Assembly: GCA_947630785.1 (NCBI GenBank)
Contig: CANRIW010000006.1
Location: forward strand, 21,568-85,567
Direction of reading: 5' to 3'
Length of the DNA stretch: 64,000 bases
Origin: an uncultured Oscillospiraceae bacterium
Lineage (GTDB): Bacteria > Bacillota > Clostridia > Oscillospirales > Oscillospiraceae
Each line of letters opens with the position of its first letter. The stretch's first letter is position 1. Position numbers and translations under genes: made by a program. Below are positions 45,626-57,374 of the stretch, piece by piece. The notes beneath the pieces were generated by a model, which was not told where the DNA came from, did not search any database, and worked only from the letters and a program-made list of their open reading frames with translations.

Positions 45626-46497
45626 AGCATCACCGCCTGTTCCTCGCCGTCACCGAAGTGGTTCATGACCAGCATGCAGACCACCACGATGACCATCATC
45701 ACCATGGAGATGGCAGCCCCCAGGTGGGGGTTGTAGGCCCCGCCCAGGAACTGGTTCTCGATGAGGTCGCCCAGCATCATCTGGGTCCCGCCGCCCAGCA
45801 GCCGGGAGATGGCGAAGGTGGACACCGAGGGGACGAACACCATGGTCACCCCGGACAGCACCCCGGGCAGGGACAGGGGCAGGATGACCTTGCGGAACAC
45901 GTTGACCGAGCTGGCCCCCAGGTCCTGGGCGGCCTCCAGCAGGGAGTTGTCCAGCTTGAGGATCACCGAGTAGATGGGCAGGATCATGAAGGGCAGGTAG
46001 TTATACACCATGCCCAGCACCACCGCTCCGGGGGTGCGGATCATCTGGAAGTACTCGATGTTCTGGCCTGTGACGCTGTTGTAGAGGGCGATGAGGCCGA
46101 TCTTCTGGAACAGCTGGTTCAGAAGGCCGTTGTTCTCCAGGATGGACATCCAGGAATAGGTGCGCAGCAGGAAGTTCATCCACATGGGCAGCATGATCAG
46201 GGCCATGGCCACCCGCTGGAAGCCGGGGCCCTCCTTGGCCATCCAGTAGGACACCGGGTAGCCGATGAGCAGGCACACCACCGTGGCGATGATGGCCAGC
46301 CAGAAGGACCGGGCGAACACCGACACATAGAGCCCCATGCCGGTGAAGTTCTCCAGGGAGAACTGGAGGGTCTCCCCCGCCTCAGAGGTCACCGTGACGG
46401 TGAGGGAGTACACCAGCATGATCACGATGGGGATGACCACGAACAGCGCCATCCAGATCACATAGGGGACGGCGAAGAGAGAGCGCTTATTCTTCAT
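45622..46497 (-). CDS. potB: spermidine/putrescine ABC transporter permease PotB
   Basis: 291 residues, about six membrane helices, with the EAA-loop sequence [20 protein letters not shown] that contacts PotA. Its stop overlaps the potCD start (ATGA) and its start overlaps potA by 11 nt. Confidence 0.92.
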   Translation of the reverse strand: MKNKRSLFAVPYVIWMALFVVIPIVIMLVYSLTVTVTSEAGETLQFSLENFTGMGLYVSVFARSFWLAIIATVVCLLIGYPVSYWMAKEGPGFQRVAMALIMLPMWMNFLLRTYSWMSILENNGLLNQLFQKIGLIALYNSVTGQNIEYFQMIRTPGAVVLGMVYNYLPFMILPIYSVILKLDNSLLEAAQDLGASSVNVFRKVILPLSLPGVLSGVTMVFVPSVSTFAISRLLGGGTQMMLGDLIENQFLGGAYNPHLGAAISMVMMVIVVVCMLVMNHFGDGEEQAVML

Positions 46498-47680
46498 CGT
46501 CCGCTCCCTCCTCTTCCTCGTCCAGGAGGGTGGGGTCGTTGATCTCGTCGTACTCCTCGGAGTAGGAGGAGTAGTCGCCGAACATGCCGGAGTACTGGCT
46601 CTTCTTCATCACGTGGATGCCGTCGGGGTCGATCTTGATGCCGATATGGCTGTCCACGGGGCAGAAGTCGGTGGTCTGGATGAGCCACTTGAAGCCGTAA
46701 AAGTCCACGATGGTGTCGTAGTGGACCCCCTTGAAGGTGACGGAGGTGACGGTGCCCTTCAGCTGGCCCTCCGCCTCGGACACGATGTCCACGTCCTCGG
46801 GGCGGATGACCACGTCCACCGGCTCGTCCTTGGCAAAGCCCTTGTCCAGGCACTGGAACCTCCGGTTGAAGATCTCCACCACCCCGTCGGAGCGCATGAT
46901 GCCGTCGATGATGTTGGACTCGCCGATGAAGTCGGCCACGAAGGCGTTCTTCGGCTCGTTGTAGATGTCCTCAGGGGTGCCCACCTGCTGGATGCGGCCC
47001 CCGTCCATGACCACCACCGTGTCGGACATGGCCAGGGCCTCCTCCTGATCGTGGGTCACATAGATAAAGGTGATCTCCATCTCCTGCTGGATGCGCTTCA
47101 GCTCCTGCTGCATATCCTTGCGGAGCCGCATGTCCAGGGCGCCCAGGGGCTCGTCCAGCAACAGCACCTTGGGCCGGTTCACCAGCGCCCGGGCGATGGC
47201 CACCCGCTGCTGCTGGCCGCCGGACAGGGCGGTGACAGGCCGCCGCTCGAAGCCCTTCAGGTTCACGATCTCCAGCATCTCCATCACCCGCTGGCGGATC
47301 TCCTGCTCGGGGATCTTCACCTTCCGGCGGACCTCCTGGCCGTTCTCCTGCTCCACCACGGTCTGGCCCATGCGCAGGCCGAAGGCCACGTTCTCAAACA
47401 CGTTGAGGTGGGGGAACAGGGCGTACCGCTGGAACACGGTGTTCACCATGCGCTTGTGGGGCGGCACGTCGTTGATGCGCTTGCCGTCAAACAAAACGTC
47501 CCCAGAGGTCGGCGTCAAAAAACCACCAATGATTCTGAGCGTGGTGGTTTTGCCGCACCCGCTGGGGCCCAGCAGCGTGAGGAACTCCTTATCCCGGATC
47601 GTCAGATCGATGTGATCCAGCACCACGTCGTCGTCATAGGTCATGACGCAGTCGGACAGACGGATCAGTTCCTTGGACAT
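46487..47680 (-). CDS. potA: spermidine/putrescine ABC transporter ATP-binding protein PotA
   Basis: 397 residues. Walker [10 protein letters not shown] (about 38-46), ABC signature LSGGQQQR, Walker [13 protein letters not shown], and a C-terminal TOBE-like regulatory domain (about 235-355). The last ~30 residues are very acidic. It powers the PotB/PotCD importer and is the first gene of the operon. Confidence 0.94.
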   Translation of the reverse strand: MSKELIRLSDCVMTYDDDVVLDHIDLTIRDKEFLTLLGPSGCGKTTTLRIIGGFLTPTSGDVLFDGKRINDVPPHKRMVNTVFQRYALFPHLNVFENVAFGLRMGQTVVEQENGQEVRRKVKIPEQEIRQRVMEMLEIVNLKGFERRPVTALSGGQQQRVAIARALVNRPKVLLLDEPLGALDMRLRKDMQQELKRIQQEMEITFIYVTHDQEEALAMSDTVVVMDGGRIQQVGTPEDIYNEPKNAFVADFIGESNIIDGIMRSDGVVEIFNRRFQCLDKGFAKDEPVDVVIRPEDVDIVSEAEGQLKGTVTSVTFKGVHYDTIVDFYGFKWLIQTTDFCPVDSHIGIKIDPDGIHVMKKSQYSGMFGDYSSYSEEYDEINDPTLLDEEEEGADDEE

Positions 47681-47798
47681 GTTACATCACCTTTTCTGCA
47701 AATTGTTTACAATTTCAGCTCCCTCGATTTATTCGCCCGGCAAGTGTCCGTCAATTGCGGACAGCCGGCGGAGGCCGGCCCGGGTTTTCACGGATAGC
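47681..47798 (-). promoter_or_regulatory. potA leader with a 16-bp inverted repeat
   Basis: The leader of about 118 nt holds AAATTGT-tt-ACAATTT (47700-47715), two 7-bp arms with a 2-nt gap, placed just before the ribosome site, and a GCCGGC hairpin near 47764-47779. The repeat could be an operator or part of a translational switch; no known polyamine riboswitch pattern is recognised. The stretch 47681-48025 has no gene. Confidence 0.45.
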
Positions 47799-47805
47799 GA
47801 GTTAC

Positions 47806-47834
47806 ACTATAGTCCGTTTGCACCCCCTTGTCAA
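47806..47834 (-). promoter_or_regulatory. sigma-A promoter for potABCD
   Basis: Minus strand TTGACA (47829-47834), 17 nt, TATAGT (47806-47811): nearly consensus. Confidence 0.85.
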
Positions 47835-47948
47835 TATTTTTGCTTTCGAAAATTATCACGAATTTTGTGGGGCATGGCGAGCGGTTTTTGACCCGATGGA
47901 TTTTGGAAACTGTCCCCAATCGAGGGACAGGCCGCCGATTCTTTCTGT

Positions 47949-47977
47949 TTGACTATTCGGCGCGGTTGTAGTATAAT
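47949..47977 (+). promoter_or_regulatory. sigma-A promoter for the methyltransferase-ecf unit
   Basis: TTGACT (47949-47954), 17 nt, TATAAT (47972-47977). The GTG start follows at 48026 with GGAAGGAGG. The stretch from 47835 to 47948 between the divergent promoters shows no further gene. Confidence 0.85.
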
Positions 47978-48025
47978 ACCTTGATTTTATGATACATCGC
48001 GCGATTCCTGGAAGGAGGGCTTTCC

Positions 48026-48889
48026 GTGTGGCTGGCGTCTGACTGGACCGAATATGAGCTCATCGACTGCGGCCGGGGCGAAAAGCTGGAGCGCTGGGGG
48101 AACAGGCTGCTGGTGCGGCCCGACCCCCAGGCCATCTGGGACACCCCCCGGACCCACCGTGGCTGGAAAAAGCCCGACGCCCGCTACGCCCGCTCCAGCA
48201 CCGGAGGCGGCCAGTGGGCCAGCGGCGGGGCCGCCGGCAAGTGGCAGTTACACTATAAGGACCTGACCTTCCAGGTGGGGCTGATGAACTTCAAGCACAC
48301 CGGGGTCTTCCCGGAGCAGGCCGCCAACTGGGACTGGGCCAGGGAGCAGATCGAAAACGCCGGCCGGCCCGTCTCCGTGCTGAACCTGTTCGCCTACACC
48401 GGCGGGGCCACCGTGGCCTGCGCGGCGGCGGGGGCCTCCGTCTGCCACGTGGACGCGGCCAAGGGGATGGTCCAGTGGGCCCGGGAGAACGCCCGGCTCT
48501 CCGGGCTGTCGGAGGCCCCCATCCGCTGGATCGTGGACGACTGCGCCAAGTTCGTGGAGCGGGAGATCCGCCGGGGCCGGCGGTACGACGCGGTCATCAT
48601 GGACCCGCCCTCCTACGGCCGGGGGCCCTCCGGCGAGGTGTGGAAGCTGGAGGAGAACCTGTACCCCTTCGTGGAGCTGGTGTCCGGCGTGCTGTCCGAC
48701 GATCCCCTGTTCGTGATCCTGAACTCCTACACCACGGGGCTGGCCCCGTCGGTGCTGACTTACATTTTACAGACCGTCATTGGCGGCAGATTCGGCGGCC
48801 GCACCGTGTCCGACGAGCTGGGCCTGCCCGTCACCAAGACCGGCCTGGCCCTCCCCTGCGGGGCCACGGGCCGCTGGCAGAAGAGGTAA
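48026..48889 (+). CDS. class I SAM-dependent methyltransferase (RlmI/COG1092-like)
   Basis: 287 residues, GTG start with a good ribosome site. Motif I is LNLFAYTGGATVAC and the catalytic motif is MDPPSYGRG, as in 23S rRNA m5C methyltransferases of the RlmI group. The N-terminal PUA domain of RlmI is missing, so the exact target base is uncertain. Four nt separate it from ecfA1. Confidence 0.85.
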   Translation: MWLASDWTEYELIDCGRGEKLERWGNRLLVRPDPQAIWDTPRTHRGWKKPDARYARSSTGGGQWASGGAAGKWQLHYKDLTFQVGLMNFKHTGVFPEQAANWDWAREQIENAGRPVSVLNLFAYTGGATVACAAAGASVCHVDAAKGMVQWARENARLSGLSEAPIRWIVDDCAKFVEREIRRGRRYDAVIMDPPSYGRGPSGEVWKLEENLYPFVELVSGVLSDDPLFVILNSYTTGLAPSVLTYILQTVIGGRFGGRTVSDELGLPVTKTGLALPCGATGRWQKR

Positions 48890-48893
48890 ACCC

Positions 48894-49739
48894 ATGTCCG
48901 AACCCATCATCAAAACCGAACATCTCACCTTCCGCTACACCACCGAGGAGGGGGGCGCCCCCACCGTGCTGGACGATCTGACCCTGTCCATCCAGGCCGG
49001 CTCTTTCGTGGCGGTGCTGGGGCACAACGGCTCCGGCAAGTCCACCCTGGCGAAACACTTCAACGCCATCCTGCTGCCCTCCGGCGGCAAGGTGTACGTG
49101 GACGGCATGGACACCGTGGACGAGGATCGTCTCTTGGACATCCGCCGGCAGATCGGCATGGTGTTCCAGAACCCGGACAACCAGATCGTGGCCTCGGTGG
49201 TGGAGGAGGACGTGGCCTTCGCCCCGGAGAACCTGGGGGTGCCCTCTGAGGAGATCAGACAGCTGGTGGACGACGCCCTCAAGACCGTGGGCATGGACCG
49301 GTTCGCCCGCCACGCCCCCCACCTGCTGTCCGGCGGACAGAAGCAGCGGGTGGCCATCGCGGGAGTGCTCGCCATGCGGCCCCGTTGCATCGTGCTGGAT
49401 GAGCCCACCGCCATGCTGGACCCGGTGGGCCGGTCGGAGGTACTCTCCACCGTGAAGAAGCTGAACCGAGAGCGGGGGGTCACCGTGGTGCTCATCACCC
49501 ACCACATGGACGAGGCCGCCCAGGCGGACCGGCTCATCGTCATGCACGACGGGAGGATCGTCCGGGACGGCGCCCCGAAAGAGGTGTTCCGGGACGTGGA
49601 GGGCCTGCGTGCCATGGGCCTGGAGGTCCCCCAGCCGGTGGCGCTGATGTATGAACTGCGTCAAAGCGGCGTGGACGTCCCCCTGGACACCCTGGACGTG
49701 GACGGGTGCGCCGCGGCGCTGAAGGAGCTGCTGGCGTAA
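48894..49739 (+). CDS. ecfA1: energy-coupling factor transporter ATPase EcfA1
   Basis: 281 residues. Walker A GHNGSGKST, signature LSGGQKQRVAIAG, Walker B CIVLDEPTAMLD. It is one of the two ATPases of a group II ECF vitamin importer. The in-frame ORF upstream overlaps the methyltransferase gene and is discarded. Confidence 0.93.
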   Translation: MSEPIIKTEHLTFRYTTEEGGAPTVLDDLTLSIQAGSFVAVLGHNGSGKSTLAKHFNAILLPSGGKVYVDGMDTVDEDRLLDIRRQIGMVFQNPDNQIVASVVEEDVAFAPENLGVPSEEIRQLVDDALKTVGMDRFARHAPHLLSGGQKQRVAIAGVLAMRPRCIVLDEPTAMLDPVGRSEVLSTVKKLNRERGVTVVLITHHMDEAAQADRLIVMHDGRIVRDGAPKEVFRDVEGLRAMGLEVPQPVALMYELRQSGVDVPLDTLDVDGCAAALKELLA

Positions 49740-49760
49740 CCGGGACGCCTTTTAAGGGCG

Positions 49761-49910
49761 GAGAAAATCTTCCGTCATCGCCTGCGGCGATGCCACCTCC
49801 TTTTGCGAAAGGAGGCTTGGTGCGTTGTACGCAACCGCTGCGATAGAAGTACCCGGCTCCCTTCGCAAAGGGAGCTGTCAGCCCGCAAGGGCTGACTGAG
49901 GGTTTTCCTC
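49761..49910. repeat. MITE-like inverted-repeat element of nested hairpins
   Basis: About 150 bp with related inverted arms. The left arm (49761-49820) has hairpins ATCGCC-TGC-GGCGAT and CCTCCTTT-TGCG-AAAGGAGG. The right arm (about 49852-49910), read from the other strand, repeats the plan: GTCAGCCC-GCAA-GGGCTGAC and GCTCCCTT-CGCA-AAGGGAGC. The outer ends are GAGAAAATC and, inverted, GAGGAAAACC. It has no ORF and splits ecfA1 from ecfA2. I take it for a small interspersed element of a type seen in gut Firmicutes; a genome-wide copy count would decide. Confidence 0.7.
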
Positions 49911-49969
49911 TCTAAAAAACCACCGTTTTGCCTAACACCCCTACGACATTGATTTAAGGACTGAAGCTC

Positions 49970-50836
49970 TTGGACCCTATCATCGAGACGAGACAACTGA
50001 CCCACGTGTACAGCGAGGGCACCCCGTTCCGCCATGTGGCGCTGGAGGGGGTGGACTTTGCCGCCATGCCGGGGGAATATATCGCCGTCATTGGGCGCAC
50101 CGGGTCGGGGAAATCCACCCTGATCCAGCACCTGAACGGCCTTTTGAAGCCCACGGACGGCCAGGTGCTGTTCGCCGGCGAGGACATCTGGGCCGACAAA
50201 AAGCGCACCCACCAGGTCCGGTTCCAGGTGGGGCTGGTGTTCCAGTACCCGGAGTACCAGCTCTTTGAGGAGACGGTGTACCAGGACATCTCCTTCGGCC
50301 CGAAAAACATGGGCCTGGACAAGGACGAGATCGACCGCCGGGTGCGCCAGGCCGCCCGGTTCGTGGGACTGGACGACGGCGTGCTGGACAAGTCCCCTTT
50401 CGATCTGTCCGGCGGGCAGAAGCGGCGGGTGGCCATCGCCGGGGTCATCGCCATGGAGCCCCAGGTGCTCATCCTGGACGAGCCCACCGCGGGGCTGGAC
50501 CCCTCCGGCGCTGCCCAGATCCTTGAAAATATCCGCACCTACCATCAGGAGAAAAACGCCTGCGTCATCCTGGTGTCCCACTCCATGGAGGAGGTGGCAA
50601 GGGAGGCGGAGCGGCTGGTGGTCATCGACCACGGACACATCCCCTTCTCCGGCCCCCCGGCGGACGTGTTCGCCCACGGCCCCGAGCTGGAGCAGATGGG
50701 CCTGGGCGTCCCCGCCATGACGCGGGTGTTCGCCCGGCTGCGCTCCCTGGGCGTGGACGTGCCCGCCTCCGTCTACACGGTGGAGCAGGCCCGTGACGCC
50801 GTTCTCTCCGCTCTCAAGAGAGGAGGCGGACGGTAA
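49970..50836 (+). CDS. ecfA2: energy-coupling factor transporter ATPase EcfA2
   Basis: 288 residues from a TTG start (49970) with AAGGA 9 nt upstream. Walker A GRTGSGKST, signature LSGGQKRRVAIAG, Walker B LILDEPTAGLD. It pairs with EcfA1 and EcfT. The repeat element lies between it and ecfA1 and may affect its expression. Confidence 0.93.
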   Translation: MDPIIETRQLTHVYSEGTPFRHVALEGVDFAAMPGEYIAVIGRTGSGKSTLIQHLNGLLKPTDGQVLFAGEDIWADKKRTHQVRFQVGLVFQYPEYQLFEETVYQDISFGPKNMGLDKDEIDRRVRQAARFVGLDDGVLDKSPFDLSGGQKRRVAIAGVIAMEPQVLILDEPTAGLDPSGAAQILENIRTYHQEKNACVILVSHSMEEVAREAERLVVIDHGHIPFSGPPADVFAHGPELEQMGLGVPAMTRVFARLRSLGVDVPASVYTVEQARDAVLSALKRGGGR

Positions 50837-51642
50837 TGGCCTTGAAAGACATCACCCTGGGCCAGTTCTTCCCCGGCTCCTCTCCCATCCACAGGCTGGA
50901 CCCCAGGGCCAAGATCGTTGGGCTGGTGGTCTATATCGTGGCCCTGTTCCTGGCCCAGTGGTTCGTCACCTACGCCATTTTACTGGCGGTGCTGGCCGTG
51001 GTTGTCAAGGTGTCCACCGTGAAAGTGAAGGCCCTGCTGAAGGGTTTGAAGCCGGTGATCTTCCTGCTGGTGTTCACCGCCGTGCTCAACGCCTTCTATA
51101 CCCCCGGCACCCCCATCTTCTCCCTCTGGATCTTCACCGTCACCTACGAGGGGGTGCTCCACGCCTTCTTCATGGTGGTGCGCATCATGATGCTCATCTC
51201 CTGCACCTTCCTGCTCACCTACACCACCTCCCCCCTGGCCCTCACCGACGGGCTGGAGAGCCTGCTGTCCCCCCTGAAAAAGCTCCATGTGCCCGTCCAC
51301 GAGCTGTCCATGATCATGTCCATCGCCCTGCGGTTCATCCCCACCCTCATTGAGGAGACCGACAAGATCATGTCCGCCCAGCGGGCCCGGGGCGCCGACT
51401 TCGACAACGGCAGCATCATCGAGCGGGCAAAGGCCCTGATCCCCCTGCTGGTGCCCCTGTTCATCTCCGCCTTCCGGCGGGCCGACGAGCTGGCCACCGC
51501 CATGGAGTGCCGCTGCTACCACGGCGGCGAGGGCCGCACCCGCATGAACCAGCTCCACTTCCGGCCCGGCGACGTGATGTTCATCATCGGCGCCGTGGTC
51601 CTGGCGGTGGTCATCGGCGTGATGGGGCGCTTTGGGCTGTAA
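50836..51642 (+). CDS. ecfT: energy-coupling factor transporter membrane subunit EcfT
   Basis: 268 residues, with about five or six membrane helices and cytoplasmic coupling motifs AQRARGADF (an ARG-type motif) and TAMECRCYHGG. Its ATG overlaps the ecfA2 stop (TAATG). No substrate-binding S component is nearby, as usual for shared group II modules. Confidence 0.93.
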   Translation: MALKDITLGQFFPGSSPIHRLDPRAKIVGLVVYIVALFLAQWFVTYAILLAVLAVVVKVSTVKVKALLKGLKPVIFLLVFTAVLNAFYTPGTPIFSLWIFTVTYEGVLHAFFMVVRIMMLISCTFLLTYTTSPLALTDGLESLLSPLKKLHVPVHELSMIMSIALRFIPTLIEETDKIMSAQRARGADFDNGSIIERAKALIPLLVPLFISAFRRADELATAMECRCYHGGEGRTRMNQLHFRPGDVMFIIGAVVLAVVIGVMGRFGL

Positions 51643-51666
51643 TTATTCGTGAAAGGCGGCGGACCG

Positions 51667-52422
51667 ATGGAACAGCGCAATATCGCACTGCGGCTCAGTT
51701 ATACCGGCACCGCCTATCATGGCTGGCAGGTGCAGAAGAACGCCTCCTCCGTGGCGGAGACCCTGGAGAAGGCCCTGTCCTCGGTGGTGGAGCACCCGGT
51801 GAAGGTCACCGGGGCGGGCCGCACCGACGCGGGGGTCCACGCCCGGGTGTACGTGGCCAACTTCCGCACCACCTCCGGCATCCCCGTCGACCGGCTGCCT
51901 CTGGCGGTGAACACCCGATTGCCGGACGACATCTCCGTGTATAAGGCCACCGTCGTCCCCGACAGCTTCAACGCCATCGGCTCCTGCCTGAAGAAGGAGT
52001 ACACCTACCGCATCTACAACTCCCGCATCCGGGATCCCTTCTATGTAAACCGGGTGTGGTTCTACCCGAAGCCGCTGGACGAGCGCGTCATGGCGGAGGC
52101 GGCAAAACAGTTCGTGGGCACCCACGACTTCGCCGCCGTCCGCTCGGTGGGCACCGAGACAAAGACCACCGTCCGCACCGTCCACTACTTCGACGTGGAG
52201 CGCCGCGGCAGGATCATCGACTGCCGGGTGTGCGCCGACGGGTTCCTCTACAACATGGTCCGGGCCATGGTGGGCACCTGCATCTACGCCGCCGAGGGCA
52301 AGCTGGACCCGGCGGACATCCCGGAGATCCTGTCCTCCCGCAACCGCACCCTGGCCGGGCCCACCGCCCCGCCGGACGGGCTCTACATGACCAACCTGTG
52401 GTACGGGGAGGACGTGCTTTAA
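51667..52422 (+). CDS. truA: tRNA pseudouridine(38-40) synthase
   Basis: 251 residues starting MEQRNIALRLSYTGTAYHGW, with the catalytic Asp in GAGRTDAGVHA. It modifies U38-U40 in tRNA anticodon arms. A GTG at 51649 is also in frame, but AAAGGCGG is better spaced for 51667. Order ecfA1-ecfA2-ecfT-truA is conserved in Firmicutes. Confidence 0.94.
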   Translation: MEQRNIALRLSYTGTAYHGWQVQKNASSVAETLEKALSSVVEHPVKVTGAGRTDAGVHARVYVANFRTTSGIPVDRLPLAVNTRLPDDISVYKATVVPDSFNAIGSCLKKEYTYRIYNSRIRDPFYVNRVWFYPKPLDERVMAEAAKQFVGTHDFAAVRSVGTETKTTVRTVHYFDVERRGRIIDCRVCADGFLYNMVRAMVGTCIYAAEGKLDPADIPEILSSRNRTLAGPTAPPDGLYMTNLWYGEDVL

Positions 52423-52454
52423 CACCCCTATTTTCACCGAGAGGAGGGCGCTTC

Positions 52455-53630
52455 ATGGCGGAACAGACCCCTCAACAGCCCGAACAGGATAAGAAAAAGC
52501 CGGGCCTTGTCAGGCGGCTGCTGGTCTTTTTGCTGGTGGCTGCGGTGGCCGTGGGCGCGGTGCTGGCGGTGGTCTTCCGGGACCGGCTGAACATCGACAG
52601 CATACGCCGGTGGTTCGAATACCGCACTCTGCTCCGCAACGACAGCGGACAGGCCGAGTCCTTCGTGTACGACGGCAACATCGAGGACGCCTTCGCCGCC
52701 CTGGACAACGACCTGCTGGTCTGTTCCGGCAACGCCATCTCTCTTTACTCCGGCAGCGGCACCCGGTATATCAGCCAGTCCGCCGCCATGGATCACCCGG
52801 TGGTGAACACCAACGGGACCCTGGCCGTGGCCTACGACGCCGGCGGCTCCTCCCTCTACGTGCTGGGGGAGCGCTCCCTCATCTGGTCCGCGGACGACCT
52901 GGAGACCATCCTGTCCGCCCGGCTCAACAAAAACGGCCAGCTCACCGTGGTCACCCAGCCCAGCGGCTACCGCAGCGCGGTGACGGTGTACGACGCCTCC
53001 TATGAGCCGGTGATGACGGTCAGCCTGTCCTCCACCCTGGCCATGGACGCCGCCCTGTCCGACGACGGCAGGACCCTGGCCATCCTCACCGTGGGGCAGG
53101 AGGGCGGGAGCTTTGCCACCACTCTGGAGTTCTACTCCATGACCTACTCCGCCGGGGAGTTCACCCCCGATCTGACCTGCTCCCTGGGCGGGGCCGTGAT
53201 TCTGGACGCAAAGCACACCTCTGATCTGCTGTGGTGCATGGAGGAGCAGGGCCTCTCTGTGGTGGATCACACGGGCGGCGTCCGCTCCGCCAGCTGGGCC
53301 AGCCGCTATCTGCGGCAGTATGATCTGGGCGGCAGCGGCTTTGCCGCCGTGCTGGTGAGCCGGCATAAGGCGGGCAGCCAGGCGGAACTGCTCATCGTCA
53401 ATGAGAAGGGCGAGGTCAATACCCTGGCCGTCAACGAACAGGTGCTGGCCATCTCGGCGGCGGGGCAGTATGTGGCGGTGCTCACCGCGGACCGTCTGGA
53501 TATCTACACCAGCTCTCTGGAGCTGTACAATTCTCTGGAGGGCACCCAGGGCGCCCGGGACGTGCTGATGCTGGAAAACGGCTCCGCTGTCCTCCTCTCC
53601 TCCGATACAGCCAGCTTTTATATCCCCTGA
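52455..53630 (+). CDS. DUF5711 family membrane-anchored beta-propeller-like protein
   Basis: 391 residues: short cytoplasmic tail, one membrane helix (about 22-43) and an extracellular domain of repeated beta-blades (for example NNDLLVCSGNAISLYS, DDGRTLAILTVG). I recognise the DUF5711 pattern, often next to cvpA as here. Function unknown. GAGGAGGG precedes the ATG. Confidence 0.75.
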   Translation: MAEQTPQQPEQDKKKPGLVRRLLVFLLVAAVAVGAVLAVVFRDRLNIDSIRRWFEYRTLLRNDSGQAESFVYDGNIEDAFAALDNDLLVCSGNAISLYSGSGTRYISQSAAMDHPVVNTNGTLAVAYDAGGSSLYVLGERSLIWSADDLETILSARLNKNGQLTVVTQPSGYRSAVTVYDASYEPVMTVSLSSTLAMDAALSDDGRTLAILTVGQEGGSFATTLEFYSMTYSAGEFTPDLTCSLGGAVILDAKHTSDLLWCMEEQGLSVVDHTGGVRSASWASRYLRQYDLGGSGFAAVLVSRHKAGSQAELLIVNEKGEVNTLAVNEQVLAISAAGQYVAVLTADRLDIYTSSLELYNSLEGTQGARDVLMLENGSAVLLSSDTASFYIP

Positions 53631-53685
53631 CCGTCTTTTCCAGCGGGCATCCGCCCTTTGATACGATACACAGGAGGGTCCCACC

Positions 53686-54489
53686 ATGCCATCTTACATC
53701 TATGACGTGATCATTATCGCCATTCTGGCGCTGTTCGTCTGGCGGGGCGCCAGCAGGGGGCTGATCCTGACCCTCTGCGGTCTGGCCGCCGCCTTTGTGG
53801 CGTTTTTCGGCGCCCGATTCGTCTCCTCGATGTTCTGCGAGCCGGTAGCCGGACTGATCCGCCCGGTGATCTCCAGCGCCATCACGGAGGCCCTGCCCGA
53901 CTCCGTCCAGAACGCCCTGGATAAGTGGGACGAATATCTGCCCGCCCCCAGCGCCTCTCCGGAGGTCAGCGCGGTCCCGGAGGCCTCCGGCGCTCCCGAA
54001 GGGGCCGGCCCCGCCGGCGGAGGGAGCGGCGGGACGGGGACCCAGACGCCCGTCTACACCGTGGAGCAGGTGATGGACGACATCAAGGATGCCGGCCTTT
54101 TCAAAGGCATCTGGCAATTCCTGAAAGGGGCGGTGGACAGCGGCAAGGTCCACCAGGCCCCCACCCAGTCCCCGGTGGACGCCCTGGCGGATTATATCGC
54201 CAAGGGGTTCTCCAGGACGGTGCTGTTTGGCCTCACCTATGTGGCTGTCGTGCTGGGCTGGTTCCTGCTGAGCCACGCCCTGGATCTGGCCTTCAAATTG
54301 CCCATCCTGTCCCAGATCAATCTGATCGGCGGCATCGTCATCGGCCTTGCGGAGGCGGCGCTCATCATCATCGTTGTAGTTTGGGTGTGCCAGGCGCTGG
54401 GCTGGGTCCCGGCGGAGCCGGAGTCCCCCCTGCTGAAGCTGTTCACCATCGACAACCTCTGGCAGCTGTGGGAGGATCTGCCCGCGTGA
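53686..54489 (+). CDS. CvpA family membrane protein
   Basis: 267 residues. N-terminal helices (YDVIIIAILALFVWRGASRG) are the CvpA signature, followed by a hydrophilic insert rich in Ala/Pro/Gly/Ser (about 85-125) and two further helices. CvpA proteins affect envelope stress and, in E. coli, colicin V export; the role here is unknown. Confidence 0.82.
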   Translation: MPSYIYDVIIIAILALFVWRGASRGLILTLCGLAAAFVAFFGARFVSSMFCEPVAGLIRPVISSAITEALPDSVQNALDKWDEYLPAPSASPEVSAVPEASGAPEGAGPAGGGSGGTGTQTPVYTVEQVMDDIKDAGLFKGIWQFLKGAVDSGKVHQAPTQSPVDALADYIAKGFSRTVLFGLTYVAVVLGWFLLSHALDLAFKLPILSQINLIGGIVIGLAEAALIIIVVVWVCQALGWVPAEPESPLLKLFTIDNLWQLWEDLPA

Positions 54490-54622
54490 CCGGCAGATGG
54501 TGCCAGCCCCGCCGGTACGCGCCAGTCTGTTTGAATATTCCCACCATATTATTCACAACACGTTCATATTTATCTGCTATGGTGTCCCCAAAAGGACACT
54601 TCCCCTGTGAAAGGAGCAAGCT

Positions 54623-57178
<2,556 letters not shown>

Positions 57179-57181
57179 GGG

Positions 57182-57204
57182 ACGCTTGAACCCCATTCAA
57201 GCGT
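57182..57204 (+). other. hairpin after clpE without a T-tract
   Basis: ACGCTTGAA-CCCCA-TTCAAGCGT, 9-bp perfect stem 3 nt after the clpE stop, followed by A's instead of T's. It may protect the mRNA end rather than terminate it. Confidence 0.4.
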
Positions 57205-57263
57205 GCAAAAAAAGCGCCTGAAGCTGTTAAATCCAATGATATATCCATAAAGGAGGAAATCGT

Positions 57264-57302
57264 TTGAAGAATCGCATGAATGAGAGGGCCCTTGCAGCAT
57301 AG
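57264..57302 (+). CDS. 12-codon ORF upstream of the RNHCP gene
   Basis: TTG start, GGAGG placed exactly 7 nt upstream, peptide MKNRMNERALAA, then TAG. Just after it a hairpin GGGAGGC...GCCTCCC (about 57305-57335) precedes the RNHCP gene. The good ribosome site makes translation plausible and the layout is that of a leader peptide. The ALAA end resembles ssrA degradation tags. It could also be a chance ORF. Confidence 0.35.
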   Translation: MKNRMNERALAA

Positions 57303-57374
57303 CCGGGAGGCTTGTTGCGGACCTACAGGCCTCCCAAAAGGTTTATGATTTTGCTTTTAGGAGGGCTTCCCACC

